Of a stretch of 64,000 nucleotides of DNA, positions 37,930 to 47,670 are shown in pieces. Source of the DNA: an uncultured Buttiauxella sp. (GTDB lineage Bacteria > Pseudomonadota > Gammaproteobacteria > Enterobacterales > Enterobacteriaceae); the NCBI GenBank assembly GCA_946480445.1, contig CAMLJN010000006.1, positions 62,001-126,000 on the forward strand, read 5' to 3'. How positions within the stretch are numbered: the stretch's first letter is position 1; each line of letters starts with the position of its first letter. A program made the translations under genes and the position numbers. A model generated the notes under the pieces. That model saw only the letters and a program-made list of their open reading frames with translations. It did no database searches and was not told the origin of the DNA.

Positions 37930-39144
37930 TTAGTGGTGAGCCCATTCGATGGAATTAATATCCACGCCCTGCTTGAACATATCCCACAGTGGAGAAAGGT
38001 CGCGCAGACGGCCAATAGATTTACGCACCAGCTCAATGGTGTAGTCGATCTCTTCTTCGGTGGTGAAACGACCCAAAGAGAAACGGATGGAGCTGTGGGC
38101 GAGTTCATCGCTCATGCCCAACGCACGCAGCACATAAGATGGCTCAAGGCTTGCGGAGGTACAGGCGGAACCTGAAGAAACCGCGAGGTCTTTCAGGGCC
38201 ATAATCAGGGACTCACCTTCAACGTAGTTAAAGCTCACGTTGAGGATGTTCGGTGCGCCATGCTCCAGATCGCCGTTCAGATACACTTCTTCCATATCTT
38301 TCACGCCGTTCCACAGACGGTTACGCAGCGAGCGCAGACGGGCCATTTCAGACGCCATCTCTTCTTTCGCGATACGGTAAGCTTCACCCATGCCGACGAT
38401 CTGGTGAACAGGCAGCGTGCCTGAACGCATACCGCGCTCGTGACCGCCACCGTGAACCTGCGCTTCGATACGAATACGCGGCTTACGACGAACGTACAGG
38501 GCGCCGATACCTTTAGGACCGTAGATTTTGTGGCCGGAGAAGGACATCAAATCAACTTTCAGCGTGCTGAGATCGATAGGCAATTTGCCCACGCTCTGCG
38601 TGGCATCAACGTGATAGATAATACCGCGTGCACGGCACATTTCGCCGATAGCCGCGATATCCTGCACCACGCCAATTTCGTTGTTGACGTGCATGATGGA
38701 AACCAGAATGGTGTCATCACGCATTGCCTCTTCCAGCGCCTGCAAAGAAACGATGCCGTTGCTCTGCGGGGCCAGATAAGTCACCTCGAAACCTTCGCGC
38801 TCAAGCTGGCGGCAGGTATCAAGCACGGCTTTATGTTCAGTTTTCACGGTGATGATGTGCTTGCCTTTCTTCTGATAGAAGTTGGCCGCACCTTTAATCG
38901 CGAGGTTATCAGATTCTGTTGCGCCTGAAGTGAACACGATCTCACGCGGGTCAGCGCCCACCAGGTCAGCAATTTGGTTACGAGCGATATCGACCGCCTC
39001 TTCCGCCTGCCACCCAAAACGGTGCGAGCGGGAAGCCGGGTTACCGAAGGTGCCATCCATCGTCAAAAACTGCATCATCTTCTCGGCAACACGCGGATCG
39101 ACCGGCGTGGTTGCGGAGTAGTCGAGATAAATCGGTAATTTCAT
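37930..39144 (-). CDS. iscS: Cysteine desulfurase IscS
   Basis: A PLP enzyme that converts cysteine to alanine and donates persulfide sulfur to IscU, ThiI, TusA and others. It has 404 residues, as in E. coli. The PLP lysine lies in [14 protein letters not shown] (about Lys206). The persulfide cysteine is in [13 protein letters not shown] (about Cys328). The C-terminus EWAHH docks IscU. It is preceded by a long leader with a stable hairpin after iscR. Confidence 0.98.
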   Translation of the reverse strand: MKLPIYLDYSATTPVDPRVAEKMMQFLTMDGTFGNPASRSHRFGWQAEEAVDIARNQIADLVGADPREIVFTSGATESDNLAIKGAANFYQKKGKHIITVKTEHKAVLDTCRQLEREGFEVTYLAPQSNGIVSLQALEEAMRDDTILVSIMHVNNEIGVVQDIAAIGEMCRARGIIYHVDATQSVGKLPIDLSTLKVDLMSFSGHKIYGPKGIGALYVRRKPRIRIEAQVHGGGHERGMRSGTLPVHQIVGMGEAYRIAKEEMASEMARLRSLRNRLWNGVKDMEEVYLNGDLEHGAPNILNVSFNYVEGESLIMALKDLAVSSGSACTSASLEPSYVLRALGMSDELAHSSIRFSLGRFTTEEEIDYTIELVRKSIGRLRDLSPLWDMFKQGVDINSIEWAHH

Positions 39145-39179
39145 TGCTCTTAAGCTCCGTACATCACTTCAATACGAAG

Positions 39180-39233
39180 AATCAGGCATAAAAGGTCCAG
39201 CCGGGTGCCTCGCACCCGAGCCTGATTCTAAAA
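39180..39233 (-). promoter_or_regulatory. iscR-iscS intergenic RNA hairpin
   Basis: AATCAGGC and GCCTGATT enclose a second stem, CGGGTGC / GCACCCG, in the 103-base gap between iscR and iscS. In E. coli this intergenic structure is reported to protect the iscR part of the mRNA when the small RNA RyhB triggers decay of iscSUA. Conservation of position and stem suggests the same here; RyhB itself is outside the window. Confidence 0.55.
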
Positions 39234-39247
39234 GTCTATTTTTCTGC

Positions 39248-39736
39248 TTATGCGCGCAGTTTAACGTCGATGGCGTCCTGAGAACGCGTAGAGCGATGGT
39301 TTTCATGTTGCTGACGGTCTGAAACATCCAGGACTTCCTGGTTATTCACCAGTTCACCCAGGGTGATGTTATTCAAAAAGCCGGTCAGACGGTCGCTCAG
39401 ATCGCGCCACAGCGCATGAGTTAAGCATTTATCGCCACCCTGGCAGCCGCCTTTACCCTGGCAGCGGGTTGCGTCGACGGATTCATCAACGGCGCTGATG
39501 ACTTCGCCCACGGCGATGCTTCCTGCATCTTTACCTAACAGATAACCGCCGCCAGGCCCACGCACGCTGGCCACCAGGCCATTTTTACGCAGGCGGGAGA
39601 ACAACTGCTCCAGATAGGAGAGTGAAATACCCTGACGTTCGGAAATATCGGCCAACGGAACAGGACCCGATTCGGAGTTCAGCGCAACGTCGAGCATTGC
39701 GGTCACAGCGTAACGTCCTTTTGATGTCAGTCTCAT
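39248..39736 (-). CDS. iscR: Fe-S-sensing regulator IscR
   Basis: An Rrf2-family repressor/activator that carries a [2Fe-2S] cluster and represses isc when clusters are plentiful. It has 162 residues, as in E. coli. A winged helix occupies residues 1-60 ([22 protein letters not shown]). Cluster ligands Cys92, Cys98, Cys104 and His107 lie in [20 protein letters not shown]. Two type-1-like sites overlap its promoter. Confidence 0.98.
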   Translation of the reverse strand: MRLTSKGRYAVTAMLDVALNSESGPVPLADISERQGISLSYLEQLFSRLRKNGLVASVRGPGGGYLLGKDAGSIAVGEVISAVDESVDATRCQGKGGCQGGDKCLTHALWRDLSDRLTGFLNNITLGELVNNQEVLDVSDRQQHENHRSTRSQDAIDVKLRA

Positions 39737-39817
39737 CTCTTACTTAACCTCAAATAGCCCCTCGAGCCGGGGGTTTTTAAAAATGTGATTGTCCACATAG
39801 CAGGCCGCAAGTCTGAC

Positions 39818-39842
39818 ATTCCTGAGTAAAATGGTCAACTAT
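39818..39842. promoter_or_regulatory. IscR type 1 site at the isc promoter
   Basis: On the minus strand, a 25-base site starts ATAGTTGACC and ends CAGGAAT. It matches the type 1 IscR consensus and overlaps the promoter: -35 TTGACC at 39833-39838, a 17-base spacer, and -10 CAGACT at 39810-39815. It is nearly the same as the E. coli PiscR site as I remember it. Confidence 0.78.
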
Positions 39843-39867
39843 TTAACCCAGTAATTTACTCAAGTAT
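39843..39867. promoter_or_regulatory. Second IscR-like site abutting the first
   Basis: On the minus strand it begins ATACTTGAGTAAAT and ends TGGGTTAA. It agrees with most positions of the type 1 consensus and adjoins the first site without a gap, reaching the trmJ stop codon. It is weaker than the promoter-overlapping site. Confidence 0.55.
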
Positions 39868-40601
39868 TATTTGCTCGATTTCTTGTCGCTTTCGATAGAA
39901 GAAAGCATGCCGCGCAGGATGTTAAGTTCCTGACTTTCCGGGCGCGCACGAGTAAACAGACGACGGATTCTGCTCATCACCTGCCCCGGATGGCTGGCAC
40001 GGATAAAGCCGGTTTTTAGCATTACTTGCTCAAGATGCCCATAGAAACGCTCGAGATCGTCCACCAGCGGATACGGGATTTCTTCTTCTTTTTCTGCTTC
40101 CGGCTGCGCCTGGGTAGCAAGCCAGGCGATACGCACTTCATAGGCAAGGATTTGCACGGCCATCGCCAGGTTCAGCGAGCTGTATTCCGGGTTAGCCTGA
40201 ATCGCGACGTGATAGTGGCACTTTTGCAGCTCGTCGTTCGTTAAGCCTACGCGTTCACGACCAAAGACAATGGCAACCGGGGCGTGCCTGGCTTCAGAGA
40301 TGCTTTTCAGACCGCATTCGCGCGGATCCAGCATCGGCCAGGGCAGCGTACGGGAACGCGCGCTGGTGCCTACCACAAGGCTGCAACCAGTCAGCGCTTC
40401 GTCGAGCGTATCGACGATTTTCGCCTCGCCAATCACATCGCTGGCACCCGCCGCAAGGGCAATGGCCTGTGAGTCCGGCTTAACCAGTGGGTTCACCAGC
40501 CACAGATTCGTTAATCCCATTGTTTTCATGGCACGGGCTACCGAGCCCATGTTGCCGGTGTGGGAAGTCTCAACCAGCACAATACGTACGTTATCCAGCA
40601 T
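39867..40601 (-). CDS. trmJ: tRNA (cytidine/uridine-2'-O-)-methyltransferase TrmJ
   Basis: A SPOUT enzyme that 2'-O-methylates position 32 of several tRNAs. It has 244 residues against 246 in E. coli. The start is [21 protein letters not shown]. The knotted SAM-binding region contains [15 protein letters not shown] and [16 protein letters not shown]-terminal helical extension follows. It is upstream of iscR on the same strand and divergent from suhB. Confidence 0.96.
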   Translation of the reverse strand: MLDNVRIVLVETSHTGNMGSVARAMKTMGLTNLWLVNPLVKPDSQAIALAAGASDVIGEAKIVDTLDEALTGCSLVVGTSARSRTLPWPMLDPRECGLKSISEARHAPVAIVFGRERVGLTNDELQKCHYHVAIQANPEYSSLNLAMAVQILAYEVRIAWLATQAQPEAEKEEEIPYPLVDDLERFYGHLEQVMLKTGFIRASHPGQVMSRIRRLFTRARPESQELNILRGMLSSIESDKKSSK

Positions 40602-40670
40602 GCTTCATTCATAGCCTTAAAAGAATATCGCAATATCCTATCATAACCCTGGGACATAATCCGAACGCTC

Positions 40671-40679
40671 TGCTATACT
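40671..40679 (+). promoter_or_regulatory. Extended -10 promoter element of suhB
   Basis: TGCTATACT, an extended -10 hexamer (TATACT at 40674-40679), lies 43 bases upstream of the suhB ATG. The matching -35 region (about 40651-40656, GGGACA) is poor, which is normal for extended -10 promoters. Confidence 0.5.
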
Positions 40680-40721
40680 CCGCGGCGTTTTCCGTTCTTT
40701 AACATCCAGTGAGAGAGACCG

Positions 40722-41525
40722 ATGCATCCGATGCTCAACATCGCCGTGCGTGCTGCGCGCAAGGCGGGTAATTTAATTGCCAAAAACTACGAAACACCAG
40801 ACGCCGTTGAAGCAAGCCAGAAAGGCAGCAACGATTTTGTGACTAACGTTGATAAAGACGCCGAGCGCCTGATTATCGAAGTTATCCGTAAATCCTACCC
40901 GCAACACACCATCATCGCCGAAGAATCTGGCGAACTGGCGGGGACAGAACAGGATGTGCAATGGGTTATCGATCCACTGGATGGCACATCTAACTTTATC
41001 AAACGTCTGCCGCACTTCGCGGTCTCTATCGCTGTTCGTGTCAAAGGCCGCACCGAAGTTGCTGTGGTATATGACCCGATGCGTAACGAGCTGTTCACCG
41101 CCGTACGCGGCCAGGGCGCACAGCTGAACGGTTACCGTCTGCGCGGCAGCAGCGCTCGCGATCTGGATGGCACCATCCTTGCGACCGGCTTCCCGTTCAA
41201 AGCGAAACAACACGCGACTTCTTATATCAACATTCTTGGCAAACTGTTCACCCAGTGTGCAGACTTCCGCCGCACCGGTTCCGCCGCGCTCGATCTGGCT
41301 TACGTTGCCGCAGGCCGCGTGGACGGTTTCTTCGAGATTGGCCTGAAGCCATGGGATTTCGCCGCAGGCGAACTGATCGCTCGCGAATCCGGCAGCCTGG
41401 TTTGTGATTTTACCGGTGGCCATAACCACCTGCTGACCGGCAACATCGTTGCGGGTAACCCGCGCGTAGTGAAAGCGATGCTGGCTACCATGCGTGACGA
41501 GCTGAGCGAAGCGCTGAAGCGTTAA
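40722..41525 (+). CDS. suhB: Inositol-1-monophosphatase / Nus factor SuhB
   Basis: It has Mg2+-dependent inositol monophosphatase activity and also acts as a component of the rRNA antitermination complex. It has 267 residues, as in E. coli. The metal-binding motifs are EESGE (about residues 67-71), WVIDPLDGTSNF (about 81-92) and KPWDFAAGELIARES. The start is MHPMLNIAVRAARKAG with a GAGAGA site upstream. A hairpin follows the stop. Confidence 0.97.
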   Translation: MHPMLNIAVRAARKAGNLIAKNYETPDAVEASQKGSNDFVTNVDKDAERLIIEVIRKSYPQHTIIAEESGELAGTEQDVQWVIDPLDGTSNFIKRLPHFAVSIAVRVKGRTEVAVVYDPMRNELFTAVRGQGAQLNGYRLRGSSARDLDGTILATGFPFKAKQHATSYINILGKLFTQCADFRRTGSAALDLAYVAAGRVDGFFEIGLKPWDFAAGELIARESGSLVCDFTGGHNHLLTGNIVAGNPRVVKAMLATMRDELSEALKR

Positions 41526-41535
41526 TCGCGACTCA

Positions 41536-41557
41536 CCCTCTCCTGCCAGGGAGAGGG
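41536..41557. repeat. Intergenic palindrome after suhB
   Basis: CCCTCTCC / GGAGAGGG with a 6-base loop, preceded by CTCA. It fits a common enterobacterial intergenic palindrome of the type CTCACCCTCTCC...GGAGAGGG. It lies between convergent suhB and the zevB-like gene. Confidence 0.55.
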
Positions 41558-41567
41558 TTAATTAATA

Positions 41568-42551
41568 TCAGAAAGGCCGTATCCCGCGTGCTGGGGGCTG
41601 AGCACTTAGCCACATCACCGTCGCCGCAATCATCAAAATCACACTCCCTGCTAACGCAAGCGTCGCCCAGCCGACCTGCCGCCACAATACCGGCGTTTTA
41701 TTGCCGCTAAGACGAACCGCAAAACGGCGAAAACTGTGCACCAGCAGCGCCAGACCCGAAATGGTTATTGAAGTGCCCGCCGCCATGGCGAGGGCAGATA
41801 ACATTCCCCAGTAAAATACGCCGATGACCTTGCTGAACAGCAGCACCATGATCGCTCCCGAGCAGGGCCGCATCCCCATGGATATCACAATCATCAGGCG
41901 CGCTCGCCAGTCATCACCTTTGGCCAGCTGCTCTTCCGTCGGCAGATGCTGATGCCCGCATCCGCAGCTTTCGCTGTGCACGTGCTGCGGGGAAAAAGCC
42001 TTAAACCTGCGCGGGTTACGTAACACCTGGCGTAGCTGCCGAAGCGCACGCCAACCAAGCATCACGCCCAGAATACCTACCAGCGCGTAGCTGCCTTTTT
42101 CAAGCCAGAAGCTGCTCAGATGCAGCTGGCGCGAAGGGAGTTGCAGCATCCCTAAGACCACCACCACCAGCGCTATCGCCACGCCGCCCTGCAACAGCGA
42201 AGCGGCAAAGGTCAGATTCAGGCTGCTTTTCAGCTTTGACGGATGGGTTGCAAGCCAGGTTGCGATCACGACTTTGCCATGCCCCGGCCCCAGCGCATGC
42301 AGCACACCGTACACAAAGCTAAAGGAAAGCAAAGACCAGCCCGCCCGTGCGGGATTTTCCGCCACCTGACGCAGCAGGCTGCTCAACTGCTGATTAATTG
42401 ATTTCTGCCACGCAGCGCTGTTAAGCAAAATTTGCGGCCAGTATTGCCAGAGCGCGTAGAATGCCAGCAGGGACAGCAGCAGAAAAAGCGCCAGCGGCCA
42501 AAGATGGAGCCAGCGACGCGAGGCCTTTTTAGCCGATAGCATCACTGACAT
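41568..42551 (-). CDS. ZevB/RcnA-like metal transporter of the NicO superfamily
   Basis: It has 327 residues and about seven hydrophobic segments. The hallmark motif HALGPGHGKVVIA (about residues 85-97) is that of the NicO/RcnA superfamily. A cytoplasmic or periplasmic loop is metal-ligand rich (HVHSESCGCGHQH, about 190-202). GMRPCSGAIMVLLFS follows. The paired DUF1007 gene upstream overlaps its start by 10 bases. In Haemophilus the equivalent pair ZevAB is reported to aid zinc acquisition. Nickel or cobalt transport is the alternative. Metal and direction cannot be decided from sequence. Confidence 0.85.
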   Translation of the reverse strand: MSVMLSAKKASRRWLHLWPLALFLLLSLLAFYALWQYWPQILLNSAAWQKSINQQLSSLLRQVAENPARAGWSLLSFSFVYGVLHALGPGHGKVVIATWLATHPSKLKSSLNLTFAASLLQGGVAIALVVVVLGMLQLPSRQLHLSSFWLEKGSYALVGILGVMLGWRALRQLRQVLRNPRRFKAFSPQHVHSESCGCGHQHLPTEEQLAKGDDWRARLMIVISMGMRPCSGAIMVLLFSKVIGVFYWGMLSALAMAAGTSITISGLALLVHSFRRFAVRLSGNKTPVLWRQVGWATLALAGSVILMIAATVMWLSAQPPARGIRPF

Positions 42552-43189
42552 TGCATCCTGACCTGTTGAGCGAACTGTTTCCCCAGGCCCATATCTTCCG
42601 GCGGGGCATCGGCCTTATCCAGCGATTGTGCGAAAGCCAGAATGTTTTCATCCGGCTGTGGCGTGGTGACAGAAATTTTGCATGCCTCCACCAGCGCCTG
42701 TGGCAGCCTGGCATCCATCGGCTGGTCATAGCTCATATCGACATAGTAGCTCGGGTCAAAGGTGGAAAAGGTGTAGGTTTGCCCTTTCAGCGGCTGCGGG
42801 TGGGCGAGCGGCAGCAGGAAGGTGAGCACCGCCTGGTGGTCAACGCGGGCCAGCCCGTATTCCGCTGGCAAATCAATAAACGTTACCTTATTACCGTTAT
42901 GCCAGATCTCGGTAAAATAGTGTTGCTCCAGCACGTTAGCCATCACCTCAGCGGCCAGCTTTTTCCATACTGCGGAGCCAGGCTTTGCATCACCTGCGTC
43001 ATACAGTAAATCCGCGGAGGTGATTTCATCCATCGTCCACTGCATTTTCAGCCCGGTAAACTGACCGTCCTGAGCCACTACCGTGGTCACCAGCGAAATG
43101 AAACTGTGAGGATGCGCTAACGCAACGGGTGCCCAAAGCATCGCCGCAAGCGCGAACATCCCTATTTTGTTACACAAATTCCTGTGCAT
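42542..43189 (-). CDS. DUF1007 periplasmic protein (ZevA-like)
   Basis: It has 215 residues starting at ATG 43189, which has GAGGGG upstream; the longer frame is not signal-like. The signal peptide NKIGMFALAAMLWAPVALA cleaves before HPHSF, so the mature protein would begin with a His-x-His metal-binding end. The DUF1007 domain fills the rest. It overlaps the transporter gene by 10 bases, so the two are translated together. A periplasmic metal-delivery role is inferred from ZevA. Confidence 0.85.
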   Translation of the reverse strand: MHRNLCNKIGMFALAAMLWAPVALAHPHSFISLVTTVVAQDGQFTGLKMQWTMDEITSADLLYDAGDAKPGSAVWKKLAAEVMANVLEQHYFTEIWHNGNKVTFIDLPAEYGLARVDHQAVLTFLLPLAHPQPLKGQTYTFSTFDPSYYVDMSYDQPMDARLPQALVEACKISVTTPQPDENILAFAQSLDKADAPPEDMGLGKQFAQQVRMQCQ

Positions 43190-43314
43190 TTTCCCCTCTG
43201 GATAAAAATTCTGTGAGCCAGCCAAAATTCCGCGATGAAAATCTACGGATGCGGCGATCTGCATCAATTGCTTTAGCTACGCTTAGCAATAATCAACCTA
43301 ACTGGACTCTACGG

Positions 43315-44595
43315 ATGATGACATTGCTCTCCCCTCCACCATCTGTGCTCTCCAGCCCGCAGCGACGCTGCCACCTGCTTTTAATGCTTTATTTACCGGG
43401 ACAAACGGTGACGCCAGAGATTCTGGGCAGGATTAACGGTGTAGACAGCACTAAATCCCTGCAAGATATAGCCGACACCAGCGATGAAATCCAGCGTTAT
43501 CACCGGCTGGCGATGATCACCGAACACGACGGCAGCTACCGGATAGAAGGCACGGCCCTCGATAAGCGCTTATGTTTGCTGCACTGGCTGCGACGCGCCC
43601 TGCGGCTGTGCCCGCACTTTGTGCAGCACCATTTTATGCCCGCCTTTAAAGACCAGCTCAGAAAACAGGGCATCGCCAAGGCGCTGTATGATGAAACGAA
43701 TCTTCAGGCGCTGATAAGTCTGTGCGCGCGCCGTTTACAACGGCAGTACGAATCCCGCGACAGACAGTTCCTGAGCCTCTATCTGCAATATTGTCTGCAT
43801 CAGCACCATCTGGGCAATACGCCAGCGTTTAACGATCGTCAAAAAGAATGGACGCGCTTACGGCCGGAATACCTTGCCGCCCAGGAAATAGCCCGCCACT
43901 GGACCCGACGCGTGAAGCAGCCAGCCGATGAAAACGAACAGCTGTTCCTCGCCCTGCTGTTCCAGATGCTGCGCACCCCGGACCCGATTCACGACAACCA
44001 TCAACAGGATCTGCGCCTGCGCCGCGCGATAACTGCGATGATAGATCGCTTCCGCACGCTGGCCGGTATGTCGTTTAGCGACGAACAAGGGCTTAGCGAC
44101 CAGCTATATATTCATCTCGCTCAGGCGCTGGATCGCTGCCTGTTCAGCATCGGCATCGACAACAGCCTGCCGGAAGAGATCACCCTGCTGTATCCCAGGC
44201 TGATGCGTACCACGCGCCAGGCTTTCGACACCTTCGAGGCCGATTATGGCTTACAGTTTTCAGATGAAGAAGTCGGGCTGGTCGCGGTCATTTTCGGGGC
44301 CTGGCTTATGCAGGAGAATGATTTGCAGGAAAAACAGGTGCTCCTGCTGACGGGGAATAATGCGGAGCTGGAGCAACAAATTGAACGGCAGCTTCGCGAA
44401 CTGACGCTGCTGCCGCTGAATATCAAACGCCTGACCGTGCACGGTTTTCAGAAGGAGGGCGCACCGAAAGAAGTGGTGCTGGTTGTCACACCTTATTCCA
44501 CCAGCCTGCCGCTATATTCGCCGCCGCTGATTCACGCGACGTTACCGTTGGGGGAGCATTTACAGCAGCGTATCCGTGAAATTCTTGAGGCATAA
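43315..44595 (+). CDS. csiE: CsiE, stationary-phase inducible PRD-containing protein
   Basis: It has 426 residues from the ATG at 43315 (MMTLLSPPPSVLSSPQRRC), the same length as E. coli CsiE; the open frame extends upstream without family support. It contains regions resembling PTS-regulation domains, e.g. FSDEEVGLVAVIFGAWLMQ near residues 315-335. E. coli csiE is induced by sigma-S and cAMP-CRP at starvation, but its function is unknown. It lies divergent from the ZevA-like gene. In E. coli hcaT comes next; here the methionine-salvage genes do. Confidence 0.9.
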   Translation: MMTLLSPPPSVLSSPQRRCHLLLMLYLPGQTVTPEILGRINGVDSTKSLQDIADTSDEIQRYHRLAMITEHDGSYRIEGTALDKRLCLLHWLRRALRLCPHFVQHHFMPAFKDQLRKQGIAKALYDETNLQALISLCARRLQRQYESRDRQFLSLYLQYCLHQHHLGNTPAFNDRQKEWTRLRPEYLAAQEIARHWTRRVKQPADENEQLFLALLFQMLRTPDPIHDNHQQDLRLRRAITAMIDRFRTLAGMSFSDEQGLSDQLYIHLAQALDRCLFSIGIDNSLPEEITLLYPRLMRTTRQAFDTFEADYGLQFSDEEVGLVAVIFGAWLMQENDLQEKQVLLLTGNNAELEQQIERQLRELTLLPLNIKRLTVHGFQKEGAPKEVVLVVTPYSTSLPLYSPPLIHATLPLGEHLQQRIREILEA

Positions 44596-44645
44596 CGCCG
44601 GGTGGCTTGCGCTTAACCGACTACTGCGCAGGATTATTTTTGCCG

Positions 44646-44684
44646 GGCATCTTACCTTCGTCCGCCAGGGAAAGGTGAGATGCC
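44646..44684. terminator. Hairpin between convergent csiE and mtnK
   Basis: A 13-base stem, GGCATCTTACCTT / AAGGTGAGATGCC, with one G-U pair and a 13-base loop. It lies about 50 bases after csiE. The nearest T-rich stretch (CTCTTGCCTTTATT) is a few bases downstream on the plus strand. Confidence 0.55.
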
Positions 44685-44711
44685 GCTCTTGCCTTTATTA
44701 GCTCTTCTGAA

Positions 44712-45911
44712 TCAGCCCTTCTGACGAACGCGAGCGATAAACTGATCCACGTTATCAATCTGATCGGCAATCACAATCAGGAATTTGCCCAGCTCAATGG
44801 CGTGGCCGATGCAGGCTATGCGCGTCTCATGTTCTTCAATAGTGTCCAGATCCGCGACGTGCGACATGCCCACAGTGCGCCGTACCAGCTCCGTTCCGCA
44901 GTAGCCTATCGCATCCTGCCAGACGTGCTTCAGGAAACGTTCAACATACCCTGGATAGCCTAGCGCCACGTCGCGGGTTTTCGTCCGGGCCAGAGCAGTA
45001 AAGCGTTCTGCAAAGGTAAGCCACAGCTCACGAATATCCTGCAGGCGCTGCTCACGATGTGCCGCCGCATCACGGGGGCCAAAATGCCCCGGCTGGGCGC
45101 AATAGTTCAGCAGCAGGTTGCCGATAGCGGTGCCGATATCAAAACCTATTGGCCCGAAGTAGCCAAACTCGGCGTCAATGGCCTTCAGGCTCCCTTCCGC
45201 CACAAAAATAGATCCGCTGTGAATATCGCCGTGCAGCAACGCTTCGGCGCTGGAGAAAAAGCGGTGCTTGAGGCTCGCCACGGCAATTTTCAGAGCATCA
45301 TCGTTTCTCAGCGCCACCACCCGCTCTGCCAGTTCCGCAGGATAGCTGTTTCTTTCATGGTCGGTGAAAGGATCGTTAAAGAAGAGATCTTCGGTGATCT
45401 CGCACATTTCGGGATTAATAAAACGAGCCACCTGCGCTTTTTTATCGTGCGGATGCAGGAAAAAATCCGAGGTGTGGAACAGCGTCCTGGCGAGGTATTC
45501 CCCAAGCTGCGTGGCAGCCTGCGGATAATAAACGCCGCTCACCAGTTCACCGCGCCAGATCCGGTGGCTGGAGAGGTCTTCCATCACCATGGCCGCAAGC
45601 TCGGGATCGTAATGCAGGATATTCACCGTGTGCTCAGGGCTGTGCTTGTAATGCTCCACCAGCGTTTGCGCCTCCAGACGCGCACGATCCAGCGTCAGCG
45701 GCCAGGATTCCCCCACGCAGCGCACGTACGGCAGCGCCTGCTTTACCACAATGCGGCTGACGCCTTCGCTATCAAAGATTTTAAAGACCAGATTCAGGTT
45801 GCCGTCGCCCACTTCCTGAGCGTTTACCAGAGCGGCCGGTTTTGCCAGGCCGCCAAATTGTTGAGCGTATGCCACCGCGTCAGCTGCGGTAAACGTGCGG
45901 TACTGAGACAT
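44712..45911 (-). CDS. mtnK: 5-methylthioribose kinase
   Basis: MtnK phosphorylates methylthioribose to MTR-1-phosphate, the entry step of methionine salvage in organisms that use MTA/SAH nucleosidase. It has 399 residues, as in Klebsiella MtnK. It has a protein-kinase-like fold with the catalytic loop [13 protein letters not shown] (about 229-241) and [15 protein letters not shown] for metal binding. It is divergent from mtnA across a region with MetJ-like boxes. Confidence 0.95.
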   Translation of the reverse strand: MSQYRTFTAADAVAYAQQFGGLAKPAALVNAQEVGDGNLNLVFKIFDSEGVSRIVVKQALPYVRCVGESWPLTLDRARLEAQTLVEHYKHSPEHTVNILHYDPELAAMVMEDLSSHRIWRGELVSGVYYPQAATQLGEYLARTLFHTSDFFLHPHDKKAQVARFINPEMCEITEDLFFNDPFTDHERNSYPAELAERVVALRNDDALKIAVASLKHRFFSSAEALLHGDIHSGSIFVAEGSLKAIDAEFGYFGPIGFDIGTAIGNLLLNYCAQPGHFGPRDAAAHREQRLQDIRELWLTFAERFTALARTKTRDVALGYPGYVERFLKHVWQDAIGYCGTELVRRTVGMSHVADLDTIEEHETRIACIGHAIELGKFLIVIADQIDNVDQFIARVRQKG

Positions 45912-45942
45912 GGCCGGTTCCTCTGCGAAATAAGTTAAATTA

Positions 45943-45966
45943 AGCCGTTCAGACGTCTATACATCC
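45943..45966. promoter_or_regulatory. Three tandem MetJ-like boxes between mtnK and mtnA
   Basis: Consecutive octamers AGCCGTTC, AGACGTCT and ATACATCC. The middle one is a perfect MetJ box (consensus AGACGTCT); the flanking ones match 5 of 8. MetJ binds tandem boxes cooperatively with SAM as co-repressor. The site lies 32 bases upstream of mtnK and 54 upstream of mtnA. Confidence 0.68.
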
Positions 45967-46019
45967 ATGAGGCATGTTGGCACAATGTGAAGCATCAACG
46001 CAACATGGATTTAACACGC

Positions 46020-47045
46020 ATGCATAATTTAAAAACAACCAGCCTGCACGTACGCGATAACCAGCTGTGGATCCTTGACCAGCAGGCGCTGCCGCAGCAG
46101 CAAAACTGGCTGCCTGCCCATACGGTCGAACAGCTTGTGGAGCATATACACGCTCTGCGCGTTCGCGGCGCCCCGCTGATCGGGCTTTCGGCCAGCCTTT
46201 TGCTCGCTCTGCTGGCCGAAAACGGGCTTGCCAGAGCCGGTCTTGCTCAGGCGCTTGAGGTGCTGCGGGCGTCGCGTCCGACGGCCGTTAACCTGATGAA
46301 CAATCTGGATCGGATGAAGCTCGCGCTGGCGCAGGATGAGTTTGTCGCCGCGCTCGGCAAAGAAGCGCTGCGGTTGATAGAAGAAGATAAGCTTCTGTGC
46401 GAAAACATCGCCCGGGCAGGCTGTGAGCTGGTGAAGCCCGGCAGCCGCCTGCTGACCCACTGCAACACAGGCGGCCTGGCGACAGCGGGCGTGGGCACCG
46501 CTATCGGCGTCATCCATCGCGCTTTCGGACAGGGCAAAATCGAGAATATCTGGGTGGACGAAACCCGCCCGCTCCTGCAAGGCGGCCGCCTTACCGCCTG
46601 GGAGCTGGGCGAGCTGGGTATTCCCTATCAGCTAATTTGTGATTCGATGGCCGCCAGCCTGATGGCGAAAAAACAGGTTGATGCCGTCTGGGTCGGCGCA
46701 GATCGCATTGCGGCCAACGGGGACGTCGCCAATAAAATTGGCACCTACAGCCTGGCCGTACTGGCAAACTATCACGGCATCCCGTTTTACGTCGCGGCTC
46801 CGCAAACCACCCTGGACAGCAACTGCCCAAATGGCGAAGCGATCCCCATTGAACAGCGTTCGCCCCTTGAAGTGACCGGCGTGGCAGGCAGTTTTGGCGC
46901 GGTGCAGTGGGCGCCAGCAAATGCGGCAGTGTATAACCCGGCCTTCGACGTGACGCCCGCAGAATTAATCAGCGCCTGGGTGCTGGACACCGGAATAGTG
47001 ACACCGGAAAGGGTTCGTGATGGGGTGTTTAGCGCCAGAAAGTAA
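46020..47045 (+). CDS. mtnA: Methylthioribose-1-phosphate isomerase
   Basis: MtnA converts MTR-1-P to MTRu-1-P. From ATG 46020 ([15 protein letters not shown]) it has 341 residues, near the Klebsiella length; a GTG at 45987 would add 11 residues. eIF2B-like motifs are [24 protein letters not shown] (catalytic Cys) and [12 protein letters not shown] (catalytic Asp). It converges on mtnD across a strong hairpin. Confidence 0.93.
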   Translation: MHNLKTTSLHVRDNQLWILDQQALPQQQNWLPAHTVEQLVEHIHALRVRGAPLIGLSASLLLALLAENGLARAGLAQALEVLRASRPTAVNLMNNLDRMKLALAQDEFVAALGKEALRLIEEDKLLCENIARAGCELVKPGSRLLTHCNTGGLATAGVGTAIGVIHRAFGQGKIENIWVDETRPLLQGGRLTAWELGELGIPYQLICDSMAASLMAKKQVDAVWVGADRIAANGDVANKIGTYSLAVLANYHGIPFYVAAPQTTLDSNCPNGEAIPIEQRSPLEVTGVAGSFGAVQWAPANAAVYNPAFDVTPAELISAWVLDTGIVTPERVRDGVFSARK

Positions 47046-47066
47046 TCTGGCGGTTGGCGCTGTTGC

Positions 47067-47105
47067 TTAGCTCCCCTGCATTTTGCAATGTATACAGGGG
47101 GCTAA
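47067..47105. terminator. Hairpin between convergent mtnA and mtnD
   Basis: TTAGCTCCCCTG pairs with CAGGGGGCTAA with one bulged base, and CATT/AATG pairs in the loop. It lies in the 82-base gap and probably ends transcription from both sides, though the T-runs are short. Confidence 0.6.
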
Positions 47106-47127
47106 GTCTTCATTCGCCGTGGAAGCT

Positions 47128-47670
47128 TCAGGGCAGCTTAGGATAAGCGTCCGCAATGGCATCGCCGGTGAAATTCGCAATCCAGCCTTCCGGGTTATCG
47201 AAAATACGGATCGCGGTGAAATGCGGCTGTGACCCCATATCGAACCAGTGCGGCGTGCCTGCAGGGACTGAGATCAGATCGTTCTTCTCACACAGGATCT
47301 GGTAAACCTTGCCGTCCAGATGCAGGCAAAACAGCCCGGCACCCTCCACAAAAAAACGGACCTCATCTTCGCCATGGGTGTGCTCAGAGAGAAACTTGCT
47401 GCGCATCACCTCTTTTTGCGGGTTATCGGCCCGCATGCTGATCACATCCCAGCTTTGATAGCCTTTCTGGGCCACCAGCCTGTCGATGGCATGCTGGTAG
47501 GCATCCAGCACCTTCTGTGGCGCCGGGTTTTGCCCTAAATCGCGGTCAGCTTCCCAGCGTTCGAAGCGCACGCCTTTGGCGTTAAGCTGCTGGCGAATCT
47601 CTTCTGCATCTGTGCTGTGCCAGACCGGCTCAGCGGCTTCGGTATCGGTAAAAACAGTCAGTGCGCTCAT
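47128..47670 (-). CDS. mtnD: Acireductone dioxygenase
   Basis: A cupin enzyme that oxidises acireductone. With Fe2+ it yields the methionine precursor KMTB; with Ni2+ it gives an off-pathway product. It has 180 residues. The metal site is visible in [13 protein letters not shown] (two His, one Glu) and TPHWFDMG (third His). Its start overlaps the mtnC stop by 4 bases, giving an mtnB-mtnC-mtnD operon. Confidence 0.95.
   Translation of the reverse strand: MSALTVFTDTEAAEPVWHSTDAEEIRQQLNAKGVRFERWEADRDLGQNPAPQKVLDAYQHAIDRLVAQKGYQSWDVISMRADNPQKEVMRSKFLSEHTHGEDEVRFFVEGAGLFCLHLDGKVYQILCEKNDLISVPAGTPHWFDMGSQPHFTAIRIFDNPEGWIANFTGDAIADAYPKLP

Noticed and set aside
39760..39785. Plus-strand hairpin CCCCTCGAGCCGGGGG with TTTTT in the iscR leader, as a terminator
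   Set aside because: No plus-strand gene precedes it, so its T-run is on the wrong strand for iscR; it may only be a leader structure.
40773..41429. 218-codon open frame antisense to suhB
   Set aside because: Fully inside suhB on the other strand; no domain and no start signal.
45057..45938. 293-codon open frame opposite mtnK
   Set aside because: Antisense shadow of a well-conserved gene; composition and absence of motifs argue against coding.
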